The position numbers were made by a program, and so were the translations under genes. Shown one piece after another: positions 1-7,500 of a stretch of DNA of 9,852 nt; positions within the stretch are counted from its first letter, which is position 1; each line of letters opens with the position of its first letter. The DNA comes from Flavobacteriales bacterium (GTDB lineage: Bacteria > Bacteroidota > Bacteroidia > Flavobacteriales_D > Sanyastnellaceae). The stretch is taken from assembly GCA_947457325.1 (NCBI GenBank), contig CANGVU010000021.1, positions 1 through 9,852 of the forward strand, written 5' to 3'. The notes under the pieces were generated by a model that was not told the origin of the DNA, did not search any database, and saw only the letters and a list, made by a program, of their open reading frames with translations.

Positions 1-3000
1 TGCTTCTGTGCTATCCAATTGGGTTGAGCGTTGGCATCCAATGCTGTCGGTCTGCCCAATTCATCCTGCTCAAAATTCAAGTTGGTCACATAACTCGCAT
101 TCATCGTAGACTTGTACTGATGGTTGATGGTGAATTGCTTGAAATACTTCTTCACACTCTCCAATTTGGTCAATCCATCATAACTAATTTTCCAATTGGG
201 TTGCGCCGAAGTTTTGAATGGATTCAAGGAAACTTCACTTGTGCTCTTTCCAGAATACGCAGCAATGAACGCAGGTATAATAACATCCTGAGATGTTCCG
301 CCAAACCCCTGATAATAGCCTGTACTATCCACATCACTCAATTGATAATTAACAGTATTCAATCTAGCTGAAATCTCTTGTCTATATGCTATCAAGTTCA
401 AGAATGGATCAGACATGTTTCCATTGTCCTTTTCATCTCGTGCGAATGCAGTAGCCCAGGTGTTGATGGAGGCGCTGAAGTTTCCTGTTTCCATTGGTGA
501 CTGGAATTGATACTCCATCGAATCAGCTGAATAACGGAAGAAGCTGGTCAAGTTTCTTCCATCTTGACGATTGGCCGTCAATTCTATTTTCAAATACTTA
601 ATGGGCTCAATGGATGCCTTGGCGTTCCAAGTTGTACTCGATGTTTCTGTATATTGATTGTTCTGATAAGGAGATCCCACCACATAACCACCATTGGCCA
701 TATCAAGCGCAAAATTGCGATCTGTCAAATCTCCTCGCCAATCCGTATTCTGTTGTCCCAAAACAAAACCAACTCCTGGCGCAGTAAATTGATTATTCAA
801 CCCCAATAGTCCCGCCCTTTGATTGTATCCCGGTAACATCATTCCCTCGTTCTTTGTATAACTCATATTGGCGTTGCGCACCATCATTAAGAATCGAAGC
901 GCAACGTCAGACCAAACAATGGGCTCTTTCTTGTCTTTCTTTTCCAAATCTTTTCCAAAACCATCTTTATTGTCGGGATTGTCTTTGTCTCCTTTCTTTT
1001 TATCGTCCTTCTTTTTGCCTTGGTTGATTTCCTTCAACTTGGGAACCTTGTTGTACAACGTTTCAAAATTGGCTGTTGCATTAAAGTTCAACTGTCGAGA
1101 GTTCTGAATTTTATTGCCTAAGGTGTCCTGCGTGAATGGTGCGCGATCCCAACGGAAACTTGAACCATACTTGACATCAGAATTCACAAAATCAATCAAC
1201 GGGAATTTATCAAATGGCAATTTGTATGAAGCATTAAACTGGTGATTGTAAATGGTAGGTTCACCCATGCTCAAGATATTCTGACGAACGGTGTCCTTGT
1301 AAGCCTCATACCAATCTTTATCCTCACGGTTTATCACTCCTCGTGGCTCACGGATCAAAGCTGTCGTGGATGCTGTCAAGTCCATCTTGATGCTCTTGGT
1401 CAAATCATACTTTACGTTGTAATTCCGATTCCAACTCCAATTCTTTTGCGCTTGCGTCTGAATCAACATGTCACTGTAAACGCCTGACAATTCCAGTGTG
1501 TTGTTTCTGATTCTGCTCGTTTCATAAGAGCGATTCATGTCGGTGTGGAATCCAACGGATTTAATACCAGGATAAAAATTAAATTCTTTGATCCATTTCA
1601 AATAAGGCGATGTTTTCACCAATGGCAACTTCGCAAATGGTTTGATTTCCTTGGGCTTGTTGGTGAAAGCGTAATCAAAGGCACCCGTATACTGCTTATT
1701 CAATCGCCAATCAATGTTGATGTCTCGGAAGTAAATTTCGTTATAGGCATAACTCACACTGAAATTATCAATGGCATAAAACTTAGGCTTATCCCCACCA
1801 CTTGCTGCCGCTGCAGGCGCTCCAGGTGCTGGTGGCGCCCCTCCTCCTCCCGATGCCTCTTTCTCTCCTTTCTTGGGTGCAATCTTGACGTTGGTAACAT
1901 TGATACTCCTGCGCCGCGTCATGGTCTGCGACTTTTGTTTCAACGGTTTTGAAAGATTGGGCAAATCATTCAGTTCCAAATCGGGCTGCAGTGGACTGTA
2001 TCTCGGCGTAGACACATTTTCTGAATATCCCATGAACAAAGGCAATTGAACACCCCAATTTTCTGGCATCAACTTACCCATTTGTATGGTGGTGCTGGCA
2101 TCTACACCAGTCTTGGTTTCTTGTTGTCGTTGTTGCACTTTTTGTTCTACAGATCCCCACCCTGGCGTACTGATGTTTCCCGCAACATTGACCGTTGCCA
2201 AATCCGCCAATTGTGCCGTCATCCGACCTACCGCTGCCCAACCTGAAGTATTGTCAAACTCTGATAAACGCAATTCATTCACCCATATCGTAGCGCACTT
2301 GGCCAAGCCATCATCATTGCTCACAAAAGTGTTTTTCTTGTCGTCCGGATTGCGCACCCCTATCATCAATACTGTCACATTAGCAACATTGGGATTTCCT
2401 CTCACGGAGATGCGTACATTTTCAGATAGCATTTTCGAAAATTCTTGCAATGCGCTGTAACCCGCAGGTCGATTGGCTTTCAGGTCTTGCAAATCTTTGA
2501 TAACAATGTCAAAATTATTTTCCTCTGGCCAGATATCGTTATCATCATCCGTGAACCAAGGTGTTACCGACATCGGCATCTCATACTCGTAATAGTTTTG
2601 ATCAAAGTCAGAACCCAAACGGACAAACACCGTCAAATCTTTGTTCTTTAATGCACTTTCCACTCCCTTGGCTTCTATGTGTGCAAACATGCGCAAACGC
2701 TTGTACTGACGCATGTCAAAGGTCACATTGCGGTAAGCGGCCTTGGCATCACCATCGTTTAAATTGCAAACGGTCATGGACAAAGATTGCTCATTCATGC
2801 TGCGCAAGTTGGCCGAGGCCACATCTTGTTCACGAATAATTCCTGGAGGAACTGCATAAGGCACTGGCTCACGGTTTCCGTTCTCTTCAATGTTGACCGC
2901 AGCGATATCAAACTCCGTAGGCTCATTATCATTGGGCTCCAACTCTTGTGGTCCTAAAAGACTACTGTCAAATTTTCGCCACTCTCCACGAACCAACTCC

Positions 3001-6000
3001 AATCGCGCGAAGCGCAATGTAACCGGCTGTTCCCAACCTTTCAAGAACATGCGGATATAACGAATAGAGCGAAAATCGGGAATGTTTCCTATTCGCTTTT
3101 CAAACTCTTTGATGGGGACTTTAAATTGATACCAACGAATCTCTCTTTCTTCTCCATCTGCAGTGGTCTTAGTGGTCACAAAACTATCGGTGATGTAATT
3201 GTCTCCGATGTTGTTTTCCCCCAAATCACCGGGGCGCAAGCTGACTTTGTATTGGAAATAACTTTCAATTTGATTCAGGGTGATATCTTGGTTGATATCC
3301 TCCGTATTGGGAACAGTAGTTGCGGCAATCGGATATCCCTCCGGGCTAGACGTATTGGAGTTTCCTTCATACCCATTGAATTGTTTGTAACGATCAATCG
3401 TATTTAAATTCTCTTGATCACTCTGACTGCCTCTGAAATAGCGAAAATCATCCGCTGCTGGATCTTGTGCAATTTTTCCGTAAGCATCAGCTGTCACATG
3501 ACCTTGCACGGATGACAACCATTGCGAGAAAAACGTTTGCTCACCTCCCGAGGTCAAACCGTCCAATCCAATATCCTGCTGTGCGTATGACCCCGTGGTG
3601 TTGTCAAATGCATTGACTACATTGAAAGTAGAGGGATTGGGATAATTGCCCCATGTTCCTTGCAAAGTCGGCAGTGGATTATTGTCCGTTGGATAACCAT
3701 TCTCAAAAGACAATTGAGAGTCGTTCAAAACGTCCTCTGAAACATTACCCAGATTGAAGTACAAATCACCACCATTAATATTGGGGGAGTCCGCATTAAA
3801 AGGGTCCATTAACCAAAATTGAATGAACTGAACGTTACTCATTTCAAAATCGGTTGTGGTCAATGCCCTTTGAATACCACCCCATCGTGTCTCTGGATCA
3901 TTCAAAAAACCATTCTCATCCAAACCTGCTGAATAACCTGGCACACCATCCGGTTCATCAAAATTATACTGACCTCTCTCACTGGGATAATAAGTTAAAT
4001 CCAATGAAGCAATGTTGGGTGGAGTTCCTGGTGGCAATTGTCTATTGGGAAAAACCTCAGACTCCAATATCTCTCGCATGCGATGATCACTTTGCATTTC
4101 CTCATCTACATTGGGAGGTGTCAAGGCATTGGAACGATAAAACAAGGGATCGATAACATACCAACTCAATCGTGCACGGTTGTAATTGTATATCAAACTA
4201 TCCTCGATGTTCCCTTCAGGAAACAGACCCTGTTGAAGCTTGGGAGTGCTGGCCAAAAACCACTGATTGATACTCCGCAAATCGATGATGCTCTGACTGC
4301 CTTCAAAATCATCGATGTAAGAATTACCAATTTTAGAAATGGCTCTGCTATGCCCAGGAAAAAGCTTGGCAGCTTCCCCACTGAATGAAATGGTTGACTT
4401 GGCTTTGGTTTTAATAAATGGCAATCGATCAATCATCTCTGTGATGAATGGAACCTCTTCTTGATAATTAAAATCTGCACCCAATACCCAGTTGTTCACG
4501 GGTTCATCTCCTATGTTTACCTTCTGCGTTAGCGGTCGCTCGCGCAAATTCATCACCGTGGATCCCACCGTTAATTTATCACTGAACTTGTAATCAAAAC
4601 GACTACCAATCATGGTCTTGAATTGCATATTGAACAGCGAGTTGCTCTCCACAGAAACCTTGATGGGATTACCGCTGTTCATCACCCCTTCATTGATGAT
4701 CTTGACACGACCCAAGTTATAATCCACGGTGTAGTCTTGACCTTCAACCAACTTGATGCTACCAGAAGTGACACTTACAGACCCTTGAGGAATATTCATC
4801 GCGTTCAATGAAATGTCAGAACCCGATGCACTTTGGTATTGTCCTTTAATTCTAAATCGATTCAACTGAGGAAAATTGATTTGCGCTGATGTTTTTGTAC
4901 TATCGTACAACGGTTGAAAAACCACTTGGCTTATCATTTGCTGCGCAGCTGAGGTATTTCCGAGACCTGCGATGATCTCATTGGACAAATGCTGGCCAAA
5001 AGGCTCAATGTGCGGGAAGAAAATCCTTCCCGTTTGCGCATCGATCAAACCTCCTTGCGTGGCGGCATTGGGAACAAAGTCAAAGAAGGCGTCCGGATAA
5101 GGCATTTGTTGGTTGTCAATGCGGTCCAAGTCCAACACTTGCAGTAGCAATTTACCTGACAAGGGATCGCGTTGAATGCTATTCATGTTCACTCCAGTGG
5201 AAGGATTGTTGTACCAAACATCCAAACGGAAATTCTCTGGAGATACCCCAAAAGCGCCCAAGTTGTAGACGTTCTTCATCATATTGTCCCACAATGGTGC
5301 GGGATCTCCATTGCTCAGCTTGACCATGGTGATGGACGACTTCAGCATTTTTAAGACCAAGGCATTGGGTGCAGCTACGCCATCTTGTGAAAAGGTTCCT
5401 ACTTGATACGTTTGACCATTCAAGGTGTATTCAAATGCAACACCCAACACTTCAGCGTTATTCAGGGCCTGCTTCAACGAGATAAAACCCAATCGGGCAT
5501 TGTAGGTAAATTCAGAACTCGTCAATTTTCTTGCATTTCCGACACGTTCATAATGCACCCCTTGTTTCAAACCCAATCCGAGCGCTTGAATGGCGGGGTT
5601 GGCATTGGTGAATCCCAAAATTTCTGGAGCACCCATCATCACATCATACAATGCGTTGTTGTCATTGTCCGGATTGGGAATCTGGTTGGGATTCATCAAA
5701 CCCTGGAAGGCATAATCCGTTGACATGAAATTTTGACTTTCACCCAAATCAGAGAAGGTCAAAATATTTCTTACATCCTGTGTATTGGCTTGTTGGTTCA
5801 CGACCCAAACTTCAATCCTGGTAATGTTGGCGCCGCTATTCACCACAGGCAAGGTCTCCATTGCCTTATCGTAAGAATTTCTGAAAAAACCTGAAAGGAA
5901 ATAATGCCGATTGGCCTCGTAATTGTCCGCAGCAATGTCAAATTGCTGGGTCTGCGCACCGCCTTGAACCGTTATCTCTTTGCGCTCCCCTTTTTGTTGT

Positions 6001-6857
6001 GAAAGAACTGTGGTGTTTTTTAATTTTCCCCATTGGGTTTCAATCTTGGCTCCAAACAAGCTAGAGCTCCCTTGTATCAAAGAACCTGAAAGAGGCATCT
6101 GCACTGTACCCAATTCAATTTTCTTTACAATTTGGTCTTCATCCCCCGTGTATCCCAACTTCATTTGGTTCTCAAAGTCAAACTGACTCTCCGTGTTGTA
6201 ATTGACATTGAGTTTCATTCGGGTTCCAATGTTACCCGTTACATTGAGCTGAATTTTTTGATCAAAATTGAAGGTGGTTACTTTGCGCTGGCGTTCCGGA
6301 ATCCTTGGATTGTCAACCTTGGACATGTTCATTCCAAATGTCAATTCAGCGCTTCCCTGCGGGCGAATCTCAATCTCATTGGATCCGAAAATATTCTCAA
6401 AAGCATCTGAGTTGATTTTAAAAACAGGCGCAAACTCTCTTTTGGCTTGGTCATCCTCTTCTACCAACTCCTTCCAATATGCAGTGACGTTGTCTTTGAG
6501 TTGAAAATCCATGAACTCCTCGCGGGTCATTTGCGTAGCATTTCTGAAATCAATTCTGTCTCCAACCTTTTGCGACACCTCATACATCCCGGTAACTGGA
6601 TTGTACTCCACATGGTACTTGATGTTTTTGGGAAGTGGCACCGCTATGCCAGAAGGATTAGGCGAGGGGTTGATGGGATCTTGATTGGGCCAAACGGGTG
6701 GTGTAATGGTCGTATCCACTTTGGTGATAACGCTCTCCCTTCTTCGGTAATAAACAGAACTTTCAATAGTGGTCACTGACAAGGCTACCCATGATGAGAC
6801 CACTGTAATGACAGCAATAAACAACCAATGAACGATATGCCCAAAACTACGCTTCAC
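1..6857 (-). CDS. sprA: SprA, type IX secretion system outer-membrane translocon, C-terminus cut by window edge
   Basis: SprA is the very large single-chain beta-barrel through which the type IX secretion system moves folded cargo across the outer membrane; it is needed for gliding in gliding Bacteroidota and is the counterpart of Sov in Porphyromonas. The frame is open for 2285 codons and has no stop before the left edge. The family is about 2300-2500 residues, so roughly 100-200 C-terminal residues are missing. The N-terminus (KR, then hydrophobic residues about 11-26) looks like a signal peptide, although no clean cleavage site is visible. Segments I recognise as SprA-typical include YNPVTGMYEV (85-94), LSQQKGERKEI (near 290), HYFLSGFFRNSYD (near 323), YIDDFEGSQSIIDLRS (near 846-861), QDIGLDGLTSGGEQ (near 1093), RYIRMFLKGWEQPVTLRFARLELVRGEWR in pieces at 1264-1292, and WVNELRLSEFD (near 1525). 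Alternating polar/aromatic strands typical of barrels dominate the second half. The start is GTG directly after the ruvA stop, because the first in-frame ATG is codon 91, inside conserved sequence. Two low-complexity insertions are listed separately. Confidence 0.97.
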   Translation of the reverse strand, partial: MKRSFGHIVHWLFIAVITVVSSWVALSVTTIESSVYYRRRESVITKVDTTITPPVWPNQDPINPSPNPSGIAVPLPKNIKYHVEYNPVTGMYEVSQKVGDRIDFRNATQMTREEFMDFQLKDNVTAYWKELVEEDDQAKREFAPVFKINSDAFENIFGSNEIEIRPQGSAELTFGMNMSKVDNPRIPERQRKVTTFNFDQKIQLNVTGNIGTRMKLNVNYNTESQFDFENQMKLGYTGDEDQIVKKIELGTVQMPLSGSLIQGSSSLFGAKIETQWGKLKNTTVLSQQKGERKEITVQGGAQTQQFDIAADNYEANRHYFLSGFFRNSYDKAMETLPVVNSGANITRIEVWVVNQQANTQDVRNILTFSDLGESQNFMSTDYAFQGLMNPNQIPNPDNDNNALYDVMMGAPEILGFTNANPAIQALGLGLKQGVHYERVGNARKLTSSEFTYNARLGFISLKQALNNAEVLGVAFEYTLNGQTYQVGTFSQDGVAAPNALVLKMLKSSITMVKLSNGDPAPLWDNMMKNVYNLGAFGVSPENFRLDVWYNNPSTGVNMNSIQRDPLSGKLLLQVLDLDRIDNQQMPYPDAFFDFVPNAATQGGLIDAQTGRIFFPHIEPFGQHLSNEIIAGLGNTSAAQQMISQVVFQPLYDSTKTSAQINFPQLNRFRIKGQYQSASGSDISLNAMNIPQGSVSVTSGSIKLVEGQDYTVDYNLGRVKIINEGVMNSGNPIKVSVESNSLFNMQFKTMIGSRFDYKFSDKLTVGSTVMNLRERPLTQKVNIGDEPVNNWVLGADFNYQEEVPFITEMIDRLPFIKTKAKSTISFSGEAAKLFPGHSRAISKIGNSYIDDFEGSQSIIDLRSINQWFLASTPKLQQGLFPEGNIEDSLIYNYNRARLSWYVIDPLFYRSNALTPPNVDEEMQSDHRMREILESEVFPNRQLPPGTPPNIASLDLTYYPSERGQYNFDEPDGVPGYSAGLDENGFLNDPETRWGGIQRALTTTDFEMSNVQFIQFWLMDPFNADSPNINGGDLYFNLGNVSEDVLNDSQLSFENGYPTDNNPLPTLQGTWGNYPNPSTFNVVNAFDNTTGSYAQQDIGLDGLTSGGEQTFFSQWLSSVQGHVTADAYGKIAQDPAADDFRYFRGSQSDQENLNTIDRYKQFNGYEGNSNTSSPEGYPIAATTVPNTEDINQDITLNQIESYFQYKVSLRPGDLGENNIGDNYITDSFVTTKTTADGEEREIRWYQFKVPIKEFEKRIGNIPDFRSIRYIRMFLKGWEQPVTLRFARLELVRGEWRKFDSSLLGPQELEPNDNEPTEFDIAAVNIEENGNREPVPYAVPPGIIREQDVASANLRSMNEQSLSMTVCNLNDGDAKAAYRNVTFDMRQYKRLRMFAHIEAKGVESALKNKDLTVFVRLGSDFDQNYYEYEMPMSVTPWFTDDDNDIWPEENNFDIVIKDLQDLKANRPAGYSALQEFSKMLSENVRISVRGNPNVANVTVLMIGVRNPDDKKNTFVSNDDGLAKCATIWVNELRLSEFDNTSGWAAVGRMTAQLADLATVNVAGNISTPGWGSVEQKVQQRQQETKTGVDASTTIQMGKLMPENWGVQLPLFMGYSENVSTPRYSPLQPDLELNDLPNLSKPLKQKSQTMTRRRSINVTNVKIAPKKGEKEASGGGGAPPAPGAPAAAASGGDKPKFYAIDNFSVSYAYNEIYFRDINIDWRLNKQYTGAFDYAFTNKPKEIKPFAKLPLVKTSPYLKWIKEFNFYPGIKSVGFHTDMNRSYETSRIRNNTLELSGVYSDMLIQTQAQKNWSWNRNYNVKYDLTKSIKMDLTASTTALIREPRGVINREDKDWYEAYKDTVRQNILSMGEPTIYNHQFNASYKLPFDKFPLIDFVNSDVKYGSSFRWDRAPFTQDTLGNKIQNSRQLNFNATANFETLYNKVPKLKEINQGKKKDDKKKGDKDNPDNKDGFGKDLEKKDKKEPIVWSDVALRFLMMVRNANMSYTKNEGMMLPGYNQRAGLLGLNNQFTAPGVGFVLGQQNTDWRGDLTDRNFALDMANGGYVVGSPYQNNQYTETSSTTWNAKASIEPIKYLKIELTANRQDGRNLTSFFRYSADSMEYQFQSPMETGNFSASINTWATAFARDEKDNGNMSDPFLNLIAYRQEISARLNTVNYQLSDVDSTGYYQGFGGTSQDVIIPAFIAAYSGKSTSEVSLNPFKTSAQPNWKISYDGLTKLESVKKYFKQFTINHQYKSTMNASYVTNLNFEQDELGRPTALDANAQPNWIAQK
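924..1019 (-). other. Lys/Asp-rich low-complexity segment inside SprA
   Basis: This stretch encodes SprA residues 1947-1978. Of 32 residues, 13 are Lys and 10 are Asp or Glu; the rest are mostly Gly and Asn, with almost no hydrophobics. It lies between two beta-rich segments (YNKVPKLKEINQ before it, IVWSDVALRFLMMVRNANMSYT after it), so it is most likely a flexible loop between barrel strands. From memory, other SprA proteins also carry a polar, poorly conserved insert near here, so its presence is probably normal. Its sequence and length are likely lineage-specific. Which side of the membrane it faces cannot be read from the sequence. Confidence 0.75.
1794..1853 (-). other. Gly/Pro/Ala-rich linker inside SprA
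   Basis: This stretch encodes SprA residues 1669-1688, made only of Gly, Ala, Pro and Ser: a run of four Gly, then alternating Ala/Pro, then four Ala and SGG. A charged KKGEKEA precedes it and DKPK follows it. It separates the conserved RRRSINVTNVK segment from FYAIDNFSVSYAYNE. In the SprA proteins I remember, these two segments are joined by only a short charged linker, so this looks like an expanded flexible loop. Local GC is clearly above the rest of the gene because of the GGN, GCN and CCN codons. Confidence 0.75.
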
Positions 6858-6860
6858 TTA
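6855..6860 (-). promoter_or_regulatory. ruvA stop / sprA GTG start junction (TAAGTG)
   Basis: On the minus strand the ruvA TAA (6860-6858) is followed immediately by GTG (6857-6855), the earliest possible sprA start. Both genes use the same frame and zero bases separate them. There is no Shine-Dalgarno-like purine run at a useful distance in the ruvA tail. Translation of sprA therefore probably depends on ribosomes that have just terminated on ruvA (coupling or reinitiation). That mechanism is inferred from spacing alone. Confidence 0.6.
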
Positions 6861-7451
6861 AATCTGCTTCAGTACCCATTTGATCCATTCTTCCAATCCT
6901 GCATTGGGCCATTCTTTCATAACCTTATCCAAGGTTTTTTCAGCTTTGGTTTTGTCCAATCCCAAGGAGGAAAGGGCTAATAACGCATCATGCTTTTGAA
7001 TATTGTATGCAATTCCAGATTTCTCAGTGGTGCTCATATTCTCCAACTTGCCCATTTTATCGTGCAAGTCCACAATCATGCGCTCTGCAGTTTTCTCTCC
7101 AATTCCCTTGATGCGCTTCAAGCTAGCCACATCTTTCTGGACAATAATTGTTCTCAATTCATCTGCGGTCAGGCTAGACAATACTACGCGTGCAGTATTG
7201 GGTCCCACGCCACTTACAGAAATCAATTTTTTAAAAACCTCTCGGTCCTCTGGATTGCTGAATCCATACATTACCAAAGAAAAATCATTTCCGTTGATGT
7301 GCATGTGGGTGAATAAGGTTACTTCCCCACCGTCAGGCAACTGGCTGTAAGTACTCAGCGGTATTTGGATTAAATATCCCATACCGTTCACATCCACAAC
7401 CGCGTGAACCGGGCTTTTTTCCAATAGTTTACCCCTAATGCTCGTTACCAT
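6858..7451 (-). CDS. ruvA: RuvA, Holliday junction-binding subunit of the RuvAB branch-migration helicase
   Basis: RuvA tetramers hold four-way Holliday junctions in an open square form and load the RuvB motor rings during recombinational repair in the cytoplasm. The 197-residue product is close to the family's usual length of about 190-205. Domain I (about residues 1-63) is the OB fold, beginning MVTSIRGKLLEKSP and including VDVNGMGYLIQIP. Domain II (about 64-135) carries two helix-hairpin-helix motifs that grip the DNA backbone: LISVSGVGPNTARVV (76-90) and LKRIKGIGEKTAERMI (111-126). An acidic-to-polar linker follows, then domain III (about 153-197, DALLALSSLGLDKTKAEKTL), which contacts RuvB and regulates it. 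The start is ATG, and family sequence begins at residue 1. The gene lies 49 bases downstream of maeB and directly abuts sprA, so it is probably co-transcribed with both. ruvB and ruvC are not in the window, as is usual for Bacteroidota. No defect is visible. Confidence 0.98.
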   Translation of the reverse strand: MVTSIRGKLLEKSPVHAVVDVNGMGYLIQIPLSTYSQLPDGGEVTLFTHMHINGNDFSLVMYGFSNPEDREVFKKLISVSGVGPNTARVVLSSLTADELRTIIVQKDVASLKRIKGIGEKTAERMIVDLHDKMGKLENMSTTEKSGIAYNIQKHDALLALSSLGLDKTKAEKTLDKVMKEWPNAGLEEWIKWVLKQI

Positions 7452-7475
7452 AGCCTCTCATTTTTTTGAAAGGCT
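7452..7475 (-). promoter_or_regulatory. Hairpin in the maeB-ruvA gap, ending at the ruvA start codon
   Basis: In the minus-strand transcript, a 9-base arm AGCCUUUCA is followed by a loop of six A and the arm UGAGAGGCU. The next bases are the ruvA AUG. The arms pair fully if one G-U wobble is allowed; on the plus strand that position is a C/A mismatch, so the structure suits the ruvA transcript. A purine run, GAGAGG, lies inside the 3' arm two bases before AUG, too close for a classical ribosome site. There is no U-tract after the stem, so it is not a standard terminator. The remaining bases up to 7500 hold only an A/T-rich stretch. A role in ruvA translation or mRNA stability is conjecture. 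Confidence 0.4.
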
Positions 7476-7500
7476 CGAAAATACAAAAAAACCCGCAAGT

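Noticed and set aside
14..205. Repeated bases TCCAATTGGGTTG/AQPNW near the left edge (around 14-26 and 191-205)
   Set aside because: Both encode short PNW segments of SprA barrel strands about 60 residues apart. The match is brief and does not extend, so it is probably coincidence or a strand-level motif.
4193..4432. Minus-strand 79-codon ORF inside sprA in another frame
   Set aside because: It overlaps the conserved SprA region (around YIDDFEGS) in a shifted frame and resembles no protein I know; it is a chance shadow.
1..6857. Many plus-strand ORFs of 60-135 codons opposite sprA, for example 1545-1952 and 5403-5723
   Set aside because: They lie antisense to a continuous, recognisable SprA frame. 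Their translations are low-complexity or rich in Ile, His, Arg and Cys with no family resemblance, and none has a promoter or leader.
7476..7483. TATTTTCG on the minus strand as a -7 box for ruvA
   Set aside because: It mismatches the TAnnTTTG consensus at one of the informative bases, and the only TTTG nearby directly abuts it instead of lying about 20 bases upstream; such A/T-rich matches arise easily.
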